Below are positions 26,836 through 37,747 of a DNA stretch of 64,000 nucleotides, piece by piece. Location: NCBI GenBank assembly GCA_011089965.1, contig JAANAU010000017.1, positions 1 through 64,000 of the forward strand, given 5' to 3'. Source of the stretch: Magnetococcales bacterium. Its GTDB lineage: Bacteria > Pseudomonadota > Magnetococcia > Magnetococcales > Magnetaquicoccaceae. Made by a program: the position numbers and the translations under genes. Under the pieces are notes generated by a model. The model searched no databases and was not told the DNA's origin. It worked only from the letters and a program-made list of their open reading frames with translations. Position 1 is the stretch's first letter. Each line of letters starts with the position of its first letter.

Positions 26836-27540
26836 ATGAATCGATTTTCTTCTTCCCTGCTTGCCTGTTCCGCCCTGCTGGCCGGCTGGCTGGCCCTGCC
26901 GACCGCACTTGCAGCCAGCGAATTGAACTCTTCCAAGGAGCGTTACAGTTATGCCGTCGGTCAACAGATCGGATCACAGATTCAACAGATCAGCGACACA
27001 CTGGAGATGCAGGCCTTCATGTTGGGTCTGAACGATCTTCTGGCCAAAAAACCGGCACGCCTGACCCCGGAAGAGATCACCCAGGCCATGAACGAATACC
27101 GGAATGTGACCCAAAAGGAGCGGGAGCAGAAGATGCAAAACAGCGCCGAACAGAACCGCAAAAAGGGTACCGCCTATCTGGAAGAGCATGGCAAGAAAAA
27201 AGGGGTGGTGACCACGACCAGCGGCTTGCAATACGAAGTGCTCACCCCGGGCAAGGGTCCGAAACCCAAAGCCGAGGACAAGGTCAAGGTCCACTACCAT
27301 GGCACATTACTGGATGGTACGGTGTTTGACAGTTCGGTGGCACGGAAAGAACCTATTGTCTTTCCTCTCAACCGGGTGATCCCGGGGTGGACCGAAGGGG
27401 TGCAACTGATGCCGGTGGGGTCCAAGTACCGGTTTGTCATCCCGGCCAAGCTGGCCTATGGCGCAACGGGCGCACCACCCAAAATCGAACCGGAGTCCAC
27501 CCTGATCTTTGAGGTGGAACTCCTCGAAATCGTTCCATAA
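26836..27540 (+). CDS. FKBP-type peptidyl-prolyl isomerase, FkpA/Mip-like
   Basis: 234 residues from ATG 26836, with AAGGAAA upstream. Signal peptide MNRFSSSLLACSALLAGWLALPTALAA-type, then an N-terminal helical dimerisation domain (ERYSYAVGQQIGSQI, with a long helix to ~110). The C-terminal FKBP domain contains TTSGLQYEVL, VKVHYHGTLLDGTVFDSS, VIPGWTEGVQLM, and IPAKLAYG, the canonical active-site set. It is a periplasmic proline isomerase and chaperone for outer-membrane or secreted proteins. The frame is open ~260 bases further upstream, but that part has no leader features. Confidence 0.95.
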   Translation: MNRFSSSLLACSALLAGWLALPTALAASELNSSKERYSYAVGQQIGSQIQQISDTLEMQAFMLGLNDLLAKKPARLTPEEITQAMNEYRNVTQKEREQKMQNSAEQNRKKGTAYLEEHGKKKGVVTTTSGLQYEVLTPGKGPKPKAEDKVKVHYHGTLLDGTVFDSSVARKEPIVFPLNRVIPGWTEGVQLMPVGSKYRFVIPAKLAYGATGAPPKIEPESTLIFEVELLEIVP

Positions 27541-27559
27541 CCCCCCATCGATCCACCCG

Positions 27560-29338
27560 CTACACCGGATAGCCGCCCAATGGCAGGCGTCCATGCAGCA
27601 GATCCTGGAACGACTCCCGGCCCAAAGGCGGACTGAAGAAGAATCCCTGAACTTCATCTCCGCCCTGGGCCTTGAGGATCTGAATCTGGGCATCGCTCTC
27701 CACCCCCTCCACCACCACCCGCAAACCCAACTGCCGGGCCATGGAGAGAATCGCGGAGGTAAAGGCCGCATTGCGTCCATCCGGCGTAAGATCCCGGAGA
27801 AAGGAGCGGTCGATCTTGATCACCTGGATGGGCAGACGTTTCAACAGGGCCAGGGATGAAAAACCGGTTCCGAAATCGTCCATGGCAATGGAGATGCCCA
27901 AAGCGCGCAGTTGACGCAAGGTTTCGGAGGCCTGTTCGGTATTGCCCAGCATCATGGTTTCGGTGATCTCCAGCTCCAGGTTTTTGGCGGGGAAGCCGGT
28001 TTCCTGCAAGGTCTCTTCCACCATGCCTACCAGTCTTTCCCCATCCCGGAACTGCAAGGCCGACAGATTGACCGCCAGTTTCAAGTCAGAAAACCCTTCG
28101 GCAATCCAGCAGGTGGCATCCCGACAGGCGGTTCGCAACACCCAGGCACCCACCTCAACAATCAAACCGCTCCCCTCGGCCAAAGGGATGAACTGCTGAG
28201 GAAACAACACCCCTTCGCGGGGATGGTCCCAGCGGACCAACGCCTCCATGCCGGTCAACGACCCGGTGGACAGCCGCACCTTGGGTTGATAATCGAGAAA
28301 GAACTCATCCTTCTGAAAGGCCAACCGCATCTCCCCTTCCAGGGTCATGCGGCGATGGGCCTGACGGTCGATCTCTTCGGAAAAAAAACGAAATGTGTTG
28401 CGGCCCGACTGCTTGGCCAGATACATGGCCGAATCGGCATTGCGCGACAATTCGTGGGGAGTGGTGCCGTCAGCGGGATAGACCCCGATCCCGACACTGC
28501 CGGAGATGGCCACCTCCTGCCCTTTGAGGGTGAACGGCGTGATCAGTTGTTCCAGAATCTTGCGGGCCACCAGTTCGGCCATGGACTCATGCAGGATATC
28601 GGAGAGAACCACGGTAAACTCATCCCCACCCAGACGCGCCACGGTATCGGATTTGCGCACCACGCTTTTCAAACGGCGCGCCACCTCCACGAGCAGGGTA
28701 TCCCCGGCATCGTGACCCAAGGTGTCATTGACCCACTTGAAGCGATCCAGATCCACAAACAACAGAGCAAAACTGCGCTGCTTGCGCTCACCCATCAGCA
28801 CGGCCTGTTGCAGTCGGTCATGAAACAGTTTGCGGTTGGGCAGACCGGTCAAGGCGTCGAATTCGGCCTGTTCGCGCAACTGGAGTTCCAGACGTTTGCG
28901 CTGACGGATTTCGTCCTGAAGCAACCCATTGGCATGCGCCAGTTCATCGCGCTGTCTTTTGAGGGAGAGATGGGCTGCCACCCGTGCCCGCACCACTGCC
29001 GGATTGACCGGTTTGGTCAGAAAATCAACGGCTCCAACATCAAACCCACGGGTTTCGGCTTCGATATCGTTTATGGCGGTGACCAGAATGACCGGAATGC
29101 CCCGCGCCTGCTCCTGATCGCGCATCCAGCCACAGACCGCATAGCCATCGATCTCGGGCATCATCACATCCAGCAACACCAGATCCGGGCTGTTGGCCGT
29201 GACACTCTCCATGGCCTCACGTCCACCCGTGGCAAACAGCACCCGATACTCGCGCTTGAGGATGTTTCCCAGCAGACGAATATTGTCCGGTGCATCATCC
29301 ACAACCAGTATGGTAGGCATGGCGCTGGTCGCATCCAT
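27560..29338 (-). CDS. REC-GGDEF-EAL cyclic-di-GMP response regulator
   Basis: 592 residues from ATG 29338, chosen for the AAGGAG seven bases upstream; ATG 29359 is the alternative. The receiver domain (VVDDAPDNIR; Asp in LLDVMMPEIDG; FLTKPV) is followed by a short coil, an intact LGGDEF cyclase domain, and an EAL domain with MEALVRWD, LEITETM, DDFGTGFSSLALL and VVEGVE. Soluble dual-domain protein. It follows the hybrid kinase gene 29360-34006 by 21 bp, so that kinase is a likely partner. Confidence 0.94.
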   Translation of the reverse strand: MDATSAMPTILVVDDAPDNIRLLGNILKREYRVLFATGGREAMESVTANSPDLVLLDVMMPEIDGYAVCGWMRDQEQARGIPVILVTAINDIEAETRGFDVGAVDFLTKPVNPAVVRARVAAHLSLKRQRDELAHANGLLQDEIRQRKRLELQLREQAEFDALTGLPNRKLFHDRLQQAVLMGERKQRSFALLFVDLDRFKWVNDTLGHDAGDTLLVEVARRLKSVVRKSDTVARLGGDEFTVVLSDILHESMAELVARKILEQLITPFTLKGQEVAISGSVGIGVYPADGTTPHELSRNADSAMYLAKQSGRNTFRFFSEEIDRQAHRRMTLEGEMRLAFQKDEFFLDYQPKVRLSTGSLTGMEALVRWDHPREGVLFPQQFIPLAEGSGLIVEVGAWVLRTACRDATCWIAEGFSDLKLAVNLSALQFRDGERLVGMVEETLQETGFPAKNLELEITETMMLGNTEQASETLRQLRALGISIAMDDFGTGFSSLALLKRLPIQVIKIDRSFLRDLTPDGRNAAFTSAILSMARQLGLRVVVEGVESDAQIQILKAQGGDEVQGFFFSPPLGRESFQDLLHGRLPLGGYPV

Positions 29339-29359
29339 GGCGAAACTCCTTGAATTCAT

Positions 29360-32300
29360 TCACATGACCAGTTGCCGAATCAATCGATCCAGGGTGATGC
29401 GCGCATCTGTCATCTCCAACCGGTCCAATTGGGCATGCAGGCAGGCAAGCGGTTCCGAAAACTCCGATCTGGCTGCCAAAACCTGCCGGATCCGCTCGAA
29501 TTGTGCATCACAGCGCATATCTCTGCTGTCTATCAACATGCCCAACTCGTTAACCAATTGCAACAGATTTTTTTTATCATTGGACGGATCCGAACCTCCC
29601 CCACCGGAATGGCAGACAGAAGAGGATTGCAGATCAATCGCTTTCAGCAGTGTGGCCAGCGCATCCTGCAACTCCATCAGGCCATGGTGCACCTGGTCCG
29701 CAGCATGGTTGCGCAGCGTCTGCTCCAACTCTCCGGCTACACGCGCCAGGATGCGGGCATCGATATTGGCGGCTGCCCCTTTGAGTTTGTGGGCCAGGTG
29801 GAATGCGGGCATCCAGGCACCATCATCCAGCAGTTGACGCAGGTTCTGCTCCACACCCGCAAACTCCCGCACGAAGTTGTTCACCATGCGCCAATGCAAG
29901 GAGTCATCCCCCTCGCATCGGGCCAGTCCGCTCTCCCAATCCAGGACCGACACTTTCTGCGGACGCTCCGGTTCCGGTGCATCGACCACAGGAGCAGCCA
30001 AGACTCCCCTCTCGCCCCCGGTGCCACACCACTGCACCACCTTGGTCAACAGCAAACCGACATGGAGGGGCTTGGCCAGATGATCTTGCATGCCCGCAGC
30101 CAGACAGGCATCCACATCCCGGACCATGACGCTGGCACTCATGGCCAGGATGGGCGGGGGGTGGGGCATGGCCACGATACGGCGGGTTGCCTCCAGTCCA
30201 TCCATGAGCGGCATCTGCACATCCATCAAGACCAGGGCAAAATGGTCCGCAGGTGCTTCGGTCACCAGGGTCACGGCCTCTTGTCCATTGCTGGCCGTGA
30301 TCACGGTCACACCGCGCCGCTCCAGAATCTCGCGCACCAGCAACCGGTTGTCTTCCAGATCATCCACCACCAGCACCCGCTGTCCGCGGATGGTTTCGAT
30401 GCCCGGGGGATCCTCGGGCCGTGTCGCATTCAGAGCCAAAACCACACTCTGCCCAAACCGTTCCATGATGGCATCGAACAAGGCCGATGGGGTCACCGGC
30501 TTATGGAGATATCCGGCAATCCCCAACCCGGCCACTCGGGACATGATGTCTTCGCGCTCACAGGCCGAAACCATGACGATGACAGGAACTTCAGGAATGG
30601 TCGGATCCTCACAGATCCTGACCGCACACACCCCGCCATCCATGCCGGGCATGGACCAATCCAGCAACACCAGATCCACAGTCTGACCGGTGTGCGCAGC
30701 AGCGTGCAGATACTCCAGGGCTTCCGATCCGCTCGACACCGCATCCGCCGTGAAATTCCAGGCGTGCAAGATCTCCAACAGGATCTTCCGGGAGCTGACA
30801 TTGTCATCCACCACCAGGATCCGGCGGCCATGCAGATCCATGGGGAGTGGAAAACGGTGATGATGATCGTGGGGTTCGGCCAGTTCCAGATGAAGACGGA
30901 ATGAGAAACAACTGCCCACGCCAGGAGTGCTTTCCACCACCAGGGCACCACCCATCATCTCGATCAGATTGCGGCAGATCGCCAGTCCCAAGCCCGTGCC
31001 CCCGAATCGGCGCGTGGTCGAGCTGTCGGCCTGCTGAAACGGTTGCAGCAACTGTTCGGCCCGCTCCGGATCAAAACCGATGCCGGTATCGCGCACGGCA
31101 AAAGCCAACTCCACCGAGGCATCGTTTGCGCAGCGCCGCTCCACGGTCAACAGGATCTCCCCTCGTTCCGTGAACTTGATGGCATTGTCACACAGATTCA
31201 TCAACACCTGACCCAGGCGCACCGCATCCCCTTTCAGCGCCCGCGGCACCTCCACTGGAATCGACAACAACACCTCGATCCCTTGTTTGGCACAGGATTT
31301 GGTCAACAGACCATCCGTGACCCGCTCCAGCAGCTCACACAGATCAAACGGCACCTGCTCCAACTCCAGCTTGCCGGCATCGATCTTGGAAAAATCCAGG
31401 ATATCATTGATGATGCGCAGCAGCCCTTCGGCTGCGGCCTGGATCTTTTCCAGATACCCTTTCTGTTTGCCATCCAGCCCGGTCTGAAGGGCCAGATGAC
31501 TCATGCCGATGATGGCATTCATCGGGGTGCGCACTTCGTGGCTCATGTTGGCCAGAAACTCACCTCTGGCCTGGTTGGCCATGCGCGCCTGCTCTTCGCT
31601 GCGCCGCAACTCATCTTCCATCAATTTGCGATCCGTGCTGTCCCGGGAGACCACCACAATCCCTTCGACCGTACCATCCCGCCGAAAATGGGGAAAATAG
31701 GAGACATCCATCCAGCGGCGACCACAGACCTTGAAATCAAACCACGCCTGATAATTGATCGACTCCCCTTTCAGACAACGCTCCAGATTGTCGCGAATCC
31801 GGGCAAAGATCTCCGGACCCAGCAGTTCAGCCACCGAATGGCCCACGATCTCCTGACGACGCAGACCATGACTGAACAGATAGGCCTGATTGACTGCACG
31901 ATATATGAAATCCGACCCCAAAAAGGCCATGTGATCCCGGGATGCGGCCACAATGGCCGCATATTGACGCAGACTCTCTTCGATCCGACGCCGTTCGGTT
32001 TGATCCACCAGGATCAAACGGTGTTCGACGATGCGGCCATTTTCGTCGCATTTCGGAGTCACGGAGAGACTGGCGGAAATCGTCCCCCCATCCCGGCCAC
32101 GCAAGGCGATCTCCCGATCCTGTTCCCTTGGACCGGCCAGAAAAAAGGCCATGGCCGGATCGGCCACCAGATCGGCAAAGGTCATAAGACCCGGCACGGA
32201 AAAATCGTGTCCGAACATCTCCGAGGCGACCCGATTGCCCCGCACCACCCGTCCGGTGCCTGCATCCACGGACAGAAAGGCCACAGGGGCATTTTCATAC

Positions 32301-34006
32301 AGATCGCGGAGTTGTTGTTCCGACTCACGCAGGGCACGTTCCGCCACTGTTTTGGCGGTCAGATCATTATAAACCGCCACGATCTCCCCGCCATCCAGTC
32401 GATAGACATGATTTTCCAGCCACCCGCCATGGTTTTCATCCTGATACCAGTTCAGAGGATGACAGGCCGGCTCTCCGCTGCGATACACCCGTTGAAACAC
32501 CTCGAACAATCCAAACGCCCGCACCCCTGGAAACGCCTCGGTGACCCGTTGCCCGCGCACGGACTCCATATCGATATTGGAAATTTTTGCTCCTGCTGTA
32601 TTGATGTCTTGAATGATAAAATCCTCGCCATCATTCCAGGGCAGATAGACGGCCACGCCATTGCTGATCCGGTTGAACAGGGCGCGATAGCGCCGTTCGT
32701 TGACCTGCAACGCCTCTTCCAGCCGCTGTTGATCCAACCGGGTGCGCAGCTGCCGGATCCCGACCGCCATCTGTCCGGCCAGTTCCGTCAACAGTTCCAC
32801 TTCCGTGGCATCAAAGGCAGAGGTCTGGGCTGCAAACAGATTGAGCACCCCCAAAAGTCGACCCGGCTCTTTCAGGGGCAAAACAATGCAGGAGAACAGC
32901 CCTTTTCTGCTGATCACCTCCTCCCAGCCGACAAAAGCCGGATCCAGACGGATGTCATGCGTCACACAGGGGTGTCCGGAGTGACAGGCCAAGGCAATCG
33001 GTCCGGAGTCATGCTGGATCAGGGAGCACAGCATTTCGGTTCCCAGGACATGCTGACCATCCAGACCATGACTGGCCACGAGCTGCATGCGGGACGTTCC
33101 CTCCTTTCCTGCCAGCCCCACCCAGGCAAAACGGTATCCGGCCTCCTCCACCAACACCTGACAGAGCCGCTCCAGCATGTCGTTTTCCGCAACCGACAGA
33201 GCCAGGATTTCGGCAAAGCGCAAGCGGCTGCGCAAGGCCCGATTGACCAGGGCCAACCGTTGTTCATCTGCGCGTTTGCGGGTGATATCCTCCTGCACGC
33301 CGATAAACGAGCGCACCTCACCCGTATGGTCATACACCCGACTGATCGCAACCGAGGACCAATAGGTGGTGCCATTTTTGCGGCGATTCACCATCTCCCC
33401 GCGCCATGGTTTATCCACCCCTTTGCCAATCAGCGGAACCGGCAACCCCGCCACATCGTCCATGCCAAACCGGAAGAGGCCGGGATGTTGCTGACCGATC
33501 AGTTCGGTCCGTTCATAGCCAGTCAGGGCGCAATAACGGTCATTGACATAGGTGATGATTCCTGTGGCATCGGCGATGATCACCGCTGACGGACTCTCTT
33601 CCACGGCCACGGTCAATTTTTGCAATTCGAGTTTCTGCTCTTCCAGGGAAAAAAGGCTGTTTTTGGCCACCACCACAAAGCCGGTGACGCACCAGATCGC
33701 CAGCCAGGCATATACCCGGTTCAAAAACGCCATCCACTCGGGCACACCTCCTGACGGCGAGAAGAAATACCCCAATCCCACCAGCACAGAGAGGAACGCC
33801 GTCATCCATAAAATTTCTTTATTTCGATAGGGCAACCACCAACTCAGCAGCACCACCCCCACATACAGGACACCATCCGCCGACCCGAGAGGGATCACCA
33901 GGTCCATGACAAAGACTCCGGCGCACAGCAATACCATGGCCAGCACGATCCAGACACGCACATGACCATGACCCGGCTTCTCTGACCGGAGATGTGATAT
34001 CGGCAT
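29360..34006 (-). CDS. Membrane hybrid histidine kinase with two receivers and HPt (BarA-like layout)
   Basis: 1548 residues from ATG 34006 (GGGGAGG just upstream); the frame extends another 104 codons without leader features. Order: ~3-4 membrane helices (20-125), PAS, GAF (~275-430), three further PAS domains, HisKA with His823 in [16 protein letters not shown], HATPase (GTGLGLAIC), receiver 1 (Asp ~1116, [11 protein letters not shown]), receiver 2 (Asp ~1261, [11 protein letters not shown]), HPt with His ~1406 ([11 protein letters not shown]), and a final ~80-residue helical tail. It is a full phosphorelay in one chain. The many sensor domains suggest several inputs. The output is probably the GGDEF-EAL regulator 21 bp downstream. 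It has its own promoter at 34068-34096. Confidence 0.95.
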   Translation of the reverse strand: MPISHLRSEKPGHGHVRVWIVLAMVLLCAGVFVMDLVIPLGSADGVLYVGVVLLSWWLPYRNKEILWMTAFLSVLVGLGYFFSPSGGVPEWMAFLNRVYAWLAIWCVTGFVVVAKNSLFSLEEQKLELQKLTVAVEESPSAVIIADATGIITYVNDRYCALTGYERTELIGQQHPGLFRFGMDDVAGLPVPLIGKGVDKPWRGEMVNRRKNGTTYWSSVAISRVYDHTGEVRSFIGVQEDITRKRADEQRLALVNRALRSRLRFAEILALSVAENDMLERLCQVLVEEAGYRFAWVGLAGKEGTSRMQLVASHGLDGQHVLGTEMLCSLIQHDSGPIALACHSGHPCVTHDIRLDPAFVGWEEVISRKGLFSCIVLPLKEPGRLLGVLNLFAAQTSAFDATEVELLTELAGQMAVGIRQLRTRLDQQRLEEALQVNERRYRALFNRISNGVAVYLPWNDGEDFIIQDINTAGAKISNIDMESVRGQRVTEAFPGVRAFGLFEVFQRVYRSGEPACHPLNWYQDENHGGWLENHVYRLDGGEIVAVYNDLTAKTVAERALRESEQQLRDLYENAPVAFLSVDAGTGRVVRGNRVASEMFGHDFSVPGLMTFADLVADPAMAFFLAGPREQDREIALRGRDGGTISASLSVTPKCDENGRIVEHRLILVDQTERRRIEESLRQYAAIVAASRDHMAFLGSDFIYRAVNQAYLFSHGLRRQEIVGHSVAELLGPEIFARIRDNLERCLKGESINYQAWFDFKVCGRRWMDVSYFPHFRRDGTVEGIVVVSRDSTDRKLMEDELRRSEEQARMANQARGEFLANMSHEVRTPMNAIIGMSHLALQTGLDGKQKGYLEKIQAAAEGLLRIINDILDFSKIDAGKLELEQVPFDLCELLERVTDGLLTKSCAKQGIEVLLSIPVEVPRALKGDAVRLGQVLMNLCDNAIKFTERGEILLTVERRCANDASVELAFAVRDTGIGFDPERAEQLLQPFQQADSSTTRRFGGTGLGLAICRNLIEMMGGALVVESTPGVGSCFSFRLHLELAEPHDHHHRFPLPMDLHGRRILVVDDNVSSRKILLEILHAWNFTADAVSSGSEALEYLHAAAHTGQTVDLVLLDWSMPGMDGGVCAVRICEDPTIPEVPVIVMVSACEREDIMSRVAGLGIAGYLHKPVTPSALFDAIMERFGQSVVLALNATRPEDPPGIETIRGQRVLVVDDLEDNRLLVREILERRGVTVITASNGQEAVTLVTEAPADHFALVLMDVQMPLMDGLEATRRIVAMPHPPPILAMSASVMVRDVDACLAAGMQDHLAKPLHVGLLLTKVVQWCGTGGERGVLAAPVVDAPEPERPQKVSVLDWESGLARCEGDDSLHWRMVNNFVREFAGVEQNLRQLLDDGAWMPAFHLAHKLKGAAANIDARILARVAGELEQTLRNHAADQVHHGLMELQDALATLLKAIDLQSSSVCHSGGGGSDPSNDKKNLLQLVNELGMLIDSRDMRCDAQFERIRQVLAARSEFSEPLACLHAQLDRLEMTDARITLDRLIRQLVM

Positions 34007-34067
34007 ACTCCTCCCCTCTTCCACCCGACAAGAAATCCGATTCTGATGACCAGAGCACGACACGTAC

Positions 34068-34096
34068 TTTATAATTGAAAAAATATTGCCAGACAA
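34068..34096 (-). promoter_or_regulatory. Candidate sigma70 promoter of the large hybrid kinase
   Basis: On the minus strand TTGTCT (34096-34091) and TATAAA (34073-34068) are separated by exactly 17 AT-rich bases. The predicted start near 34060 gives a leader of about 55 bases to ATG 34006. Confidence 0.55.
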
Positions 34097-34120
34097 AATT
34101 TTTTTTGTGGCATTTTTTTG

Positions 34121-34150
34121 TTGCCTCAAACACCCATTCTGCATTATGAT
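34121..34150 (+). promoter_or_regulatory. Candidate sigma70 promoter of the small membrane protein
   Basis: TTGCCT at 34121-34126 and TATGAT at 34145-34150 with 18-base spacing. It diverges from the kinase promoter 25 bp away, and an SD and ATG follow 37-51 bases downstream. Confidence 0.45.
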
Positions 34151-34200
34151 GCACTGCAATGATAACGACAAAGATAGCCCAATGACGAGGAGCCACACAC

Positions 34201-34452
34201 ATGAGACTCGCCCTGATCCATTCCCATCTGTTCTCCGCCAACCATTGGACCCTGTTGCGGGCGATCCGGCCTTCCGCCTTGATCCCGGCAGCACCGCGCG
34301 CTCTGCCCGCCATGTCAAAAGTTGTCAAGGAGACGTTCCATGCACGCCGTTTCATCCACTGGATGGAAAAGGCCTTGATTGGCGCTTTGATGACGGTATG
34401 GATTGCAGCAGGGTGTGCTTTGATCGATGGCCTGCGTCTGCTCCTGTTCTGA
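34201..34452 (+). CDS. Small hypothetical membrane protein
   Basis: 83 residues. Support comes from context more than homology: GAGGAG at 34187-34192 sits eight bases before ATG 34201, and a plausible promoter lies at 34121-34150. The N-terminal ~45 residues are basic and amphipathic. The C-terminal third ([24 protein letters not shown]) is one hydrophobic helix that runs to the end. It is divergent from the large hybrid kinase, so a role in modulating that sensor is conceivable but not shown. No family recognised. Confidence 0.5.
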   Translation: MRLALIHSHLFSANHWTLLRAIRPSALIPAAPRALPAMSKVVKETFHARRFIHWMEKALIGALMTVWIAAGCALIDGLRLLLF

Positions 34453-34732
34453 TTGCCACTGCGATCCACCCTTCTCGCCCGAACATTTACCAATCCGCAA
34501 GAGGCTGTTTGGTGATTCTTACAAAGATCAGCAGAGAGTCAAGACACCATCATCAGGGGTCCAGGGGGGTAACCCCTGGGACTTTTATCTTTTTAAGTTT
34601 TTAATTTTTAACAAAAATATTAATAAATTATTTTTTTAAGCAATAAAACCCTGGGGGATGAATCCCCCAGACCCCCCTCTTTTCTTTCAATCATCATTCC
34701 GACTTCAGATTGAGTCATGCCAGGCCACAAAT
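34453..34732. other. Intergenic spacer holding the long-form palindromic repeat
   Basis: No convincing gene lies between the small membrane protein and the stop of the next hybrid kinase. The sequence turns very AT-rich in the centre (34585-34645) and is dominated by the repeat at 34552-34684. Confidence 0.6.
34552..34684 (-). repeat. GC-palindromic interspersed repeat, long form, copy 3
   Basis: On the minus strand it begins GAGGGGGGTCTGGGGGATTC, forming the stem CTGGGGG/CCCCCAG. A ~65-base A/T-rich stretch follows, then CCCAGGGGTTACCCCCCTGG and an end at ACCCCTGAT. It has the same architecture as 57645-57797 and shares its CCCCTGAT edge with the two short copies at 10.1 and 12.0 kb. Confidence 0.88.
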
Positions 34733-36982
34733 TCAACGCTCCAACGAACGATCCAGAAACGCATCCAACGCCTTGCGCACCGGCGCAAACTGCAACCTCA
34801 CCTGCTGCAACGCCTCCTCGGCATCACGCCAGGAATGCGCCTTGATATATTCATGCAATTGACGGGTATGGGTCTGCAATTGCGGAAAAATGGTATTGGC
34901 CATGCTGCCCTTGAGCACATGAGCCGTGGCACGGGCCGTCTCATGCTCCCCGGCCCTCAAATCACGCTCCAAACTCTCCAACAACTCCGGAATCTGATTG
35001 ACCAACAACCCCGCCACATCCCGGAAATCCTCCTCCGGCAAGCCAATCGACTCCATGGCCCCCATCAAGATCTCCAGGTCACTCTTCTCCGCAACCACCA
35101 CCTCCTCAACAGCCGATGATACACCCGCCGCCACTTCAGAAGTCAGAAAACGTTCCAATACCTTCTTCAACTCCCCCAAAGTGACAGGCTTGGACAGAAA
35201 CTCATTCATGCCCGCCACCTCCCCGCGCAAACGATTGCCCGAGGTGACATTGGCCGTAAACGCCACAATGGGGACCGACGGCAACTCCCGCTCCCGCTCC
35301 TTCTGCCGGATCTGACGGCTGGCCTCGTAACCATCCACACCCGGCATCTGACAATCCATGAACACCAAATCAAAATGCTGCTCGCTGTAACGCTCCACAG
35401 CCTCACGCCCATCCCTGGCCACCACCACATGCGCAGCATCACACCCCAACCGGGCCAGCATGCCGCGCGCCACGGTCAGATTGGCCGGATGATCATCCAC
35501 CACCAGTATGCGCCCACGATAATGCACCGGCTCCGGTTCACGCCGCACGGGCTGAGACGCTGACACCCGCATCGTCTGACCCTGATGCGCCGTGGCCAAC
35601 CACTCGATGGCCGAACGCAACCGCTCGGCATTCACCGGCTTTTTCAGACAAATGGCCATGCCCGGCAACTCGCTGGCATGATCCCACCCCTGATCCAGCA
35701 AATCCGTCAGCAGAATAAATTTCCAGGTGGCATCCCCATCCCGCAAGATCCGACAGGCCAATCGACTGTCCCGCCCGGGCCGCTGATTCAACAAGACCAG
35801 ATCATACGGTTGCCCCTGCTGCCTGGCCTGCTGCAACAAGGTCAAGGCAGTCCCGATCTCAGCCACCAGATCCAAACGGGAACCAAACAATTCAAACACA
35901 TCTTCCAAAAAGATCCGCTGCAACCCGTCGATCTCCACCCCCAGAACCCGCAATCCAGGAAACAGATTGCGCCCCGGATCAACACTCTCACCCTCCGGCT
36001 GCTGGGTCAGTTGGATGGTAAAATAAAAAATACTGCCGGTTGGAGCATAAGGATTGACATCCACGCCAATCCCCCCTCCCATCCGTTCCACCAGACGTTT
36101 GCTGATCGCCAGACCCAAACCAGAACCCGGAACCAACTTCTGATGCCCTTCAGCCCGGACAAACAGATCGAAAATCCGCTCCCGCTCCGCCTCGGGAACA
36201 CCAGGCCCCGTATCACGCACCTCAAACAGATACTCGGTACGCCCTTCACTCCCTGGACCAACCGGTCCACCGTGCAGCTCCACACTCCCCCCTTCCGGGG
36301 TGAACTTGATGGCATTACCCAGCAGATTGGTCAGAATCTGACGCAAACGATTGATATCACCACGCACCGCCGTATGCATGCCATGAGGAAAAAAAGGGGT
36401 CAGCTCGATCTCCTTGGTGTGGGCCAATGTGGCCAGGGTCAATGCCGACTCATCCACCAAAGCACGCAGATCAAAATCGACCTCATCCAGGACCAGACGG
36501 TCGGCCTCCATCTTGGAAAAATCCAACACATTGTCGATCAATGCCAGCAGGGTCTTGCCAGAACCATACGCCAAACGCACCTGCTCCTTGCGATCATGGT
36601 CCAGATGGGCCTCGCGCAACAACTCCAACATCCCCAACACCACATTCATCGGGGTGCGGATCTCATGACTCATGATGGCCAGAAATTCGCTCTTGCTGTG
36701 ACTCTCTGCCAAGGCACGATCCCGCTCCACCTGCAAAGCCGATGTGCATTGGGCAATGCGTTCGGCCACCCGGGCCTCGGATCGCTCCAGCTCCGCACGC
36801 AACCGCTCCACACGCGCCTGCAACTCCACAACCGGACGCCCACCCATGGATGCGCCCAGCCCAAATCCCAACCCGGCCACCAACACCGCCACACCCCAAG
36901 GCCAACCGCCAATCCCGCCAACCGCAACCCCAACCACCACCCATCCAAATAGCAGCAGGAGCTGCTTCGTCACGCCTTTCAT
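34733..36982 (-). CDS. Hybrid histidine kinase with pseudo-receiver, receiver and HPt
   Basis: 749 residues. Two N-terminal membrane helices with almost no periplasmic loop (GWVVVGVAVGGIGGWPWGVAVLVAGLGFGLG) and a coiled coil lead to HisKA, His106 in AIMSHEIRTPMNVVLG, and HATPase (GSGLGLAISKRLVERMGGG). A degenerate receiver follows (~330-455), in which the acceptor position reads LLNQRPG (Asn for Asp). Next come a complete receiver (DDHPANL, Asp543 in FMDCQMPGVDG, SKPV) and an HPt with His688 (AHVLKGSMANT). It probably senses a membrane or cytoplasmic cue and acts by phosphorelay to an unlinked regulator. Confidence 0.94.
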   Translation of the reverse strand: MKGVTKQLLLLFGWVVVGVAVGGIGGWPWGVAVLVAGLGFGLGASMGGRPVVELQARVERLRAELERSEARVAERIAQCTSALQVERDRALAESHSKSEFLAIMSHEIRTPMNVVLGMLELLREAHLDHDRKEQVRLAYGSGKTLLALIDNVLDFSKMEADRLVLDEVDFDLRALVDESALTLATLAHTKEIELTPFFPHGMHTAVRGDINRLRQILTNLLGNAIKFTPEGGSVELHGGPVGPGSEGRTEYLFEVRDTGPGVPEAERERIFDLFVRAEGHQKLVPGSGLGLAISKRLVERMGGGIGVDVNPYAPTGSIFYFTIQLTQQPEGESVDPGRNLFPGLRVLGVEIDGLQRIFLEDVFELFGSRLDLVAEIGTALTLLQQARQQGQPYDLVLLNQRPGRDSRLACRILRDGDATWKFILLTDLLDQGWDHASELPGMAICLKKPVNAERLRSAIEWLATAHQGQTMRVSASQPVRREPEPVHYRGRILVVDDHPANLTVARGMLARLGCDAAHVVVARDGREAVERYSEQHFDLVFMDCQMPGVDGYEASRQIRQKERERELPSVPIVAFTANVTSGNRLRGEVAGMNEFLSKPVTLGELKKVLERFLTSEVAAGVSSAVEEVVVAEKSDLEILMGAMESIGLPEEDFRDVAGLLVNQIPELLESLERDLRAGEHETARATAHVLKGSMANTIFPQLQTHTRQLHEYIKAHSWRDAEEALQQVRLQFAPVRKALDAFLDRSLER

Positions 36983-37040
36983 CCTGGTTCCCGATCTCCT
37001 TTGGTCACGGAACGCCCAAGCTCCGCTGTCAACCTCATCA

Positions 37041-37658
37041 TCACATCAGATACAACTCATCAAACCGCACCACATCTCCCAACATCTGCACCACCAGGCG
37101 CACCAGTTGTTCCGAATCACGCTCCTGCTCAATGGCACGCAACTGCCGTGCAATCGCCAGCCAGACATCCAGATGGGGATAATCGATCCGGGCAGCCACA
37201 CCAGACAATGCCTGCATGACCCCCACCATCTCACCCGCCACACGCCGTACCTGAGCCGCACGCTCCACACTCAATCCCTGACCTGCCAACGCATCGATCC
37301 CCGATTGCAAAGTGGCAGAGGGAAAAAACAGACTCTCCTCCCCCTCGATGGTGACCGTGACATCGGACAGACAACTCTGAACAAATTGTTCCAGAAAATG
37401 ACGCAACGTCAGTTTCCGCTCCCGCCGGGTATCCACAGTCGCACGTTTCTCATAAAAAGCAAACAATACCACCAGGAAACCACCCTGCATGCAAAACCCG
37501 ATCAACTGCGGCAACAGGGTGCGGGTGACACTGGTCTCCGAATAGAGCCACAAGGTCAAAAACGGAGCGGCCGCAAAAAAGATCACCAGAAAAAACAGAT
37601 AAAACAGAAAAAAACCCTTCAGCCAGGAGACCTTTTCCCCCAGGATCGGTATGCGCAT
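37041..37658 (-). CDS. Two-helix membrane protein of unknown function
   Basis: 205 residues from ATG 37658, with GAGG seven bases upstream; ATG 37700 would add 14 residues without an SD. Two membrane helices lie close together near the N-terminus (FFLFYLFFLVIFFAAAPFLTLWLY and LIGFCMQGGFLVVLFAFYE). A ~140-residue soluble helical region follows, with acidic and Leu-rich stretches (FLEQFVQSCLSDV; VAARIDYPHLDVWLAIARQLRAIEQ). It lies 58 bp upstream of the hybrid kinase on the same strand and may be its membrane partner. No family recognised. Confidence 0.75.
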   Translation of the reverse strand: MRIPILGEKVSWLKGFFLFYLFFLVIFFAAAPFLTLWLYSETSVTRTLLPQLIGFCMQGGFLVVLFAFYEKRATVDTRRERKLTLRHFLEQFVQSCLSDVTVTIEGEESLFFPSATLQSGIDALAGQGLSVERAAQVRRVAGEMVGVMQALSGVAARIDYPHLDVWLAIARQLRAIEQERDSEQLVRLVVQMLGDVVRFDELYLM

Positions 37659-37747
37659 CTCAAACCTCACGAAAAAACGTTGTATCCATGACCCGAGCAT
37701 CGTGCCAAACGTGTCACCCTTTGGCCATCAAAAACCGTGCCCATCCC

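Noticed and set aside
31043-33589. An 848-codon plus-strand open frame
   Set aside because: It is antisense to the PAS/GAF part of the large hybrid kinase, with no SD and no recognisable domain.
34007-34318. Extra 104-codon N-terminal extension of the 1548-residue kinase
   Set aside because: The extension crosses the promoter at 34068-34096, has no leader features, and a strong SD precedes ATG 34006.
35585-36952. A 455-codon plus-strand open frame
   Set aside because: Antisense shadow of the hybrid kinase at 34733-36982.
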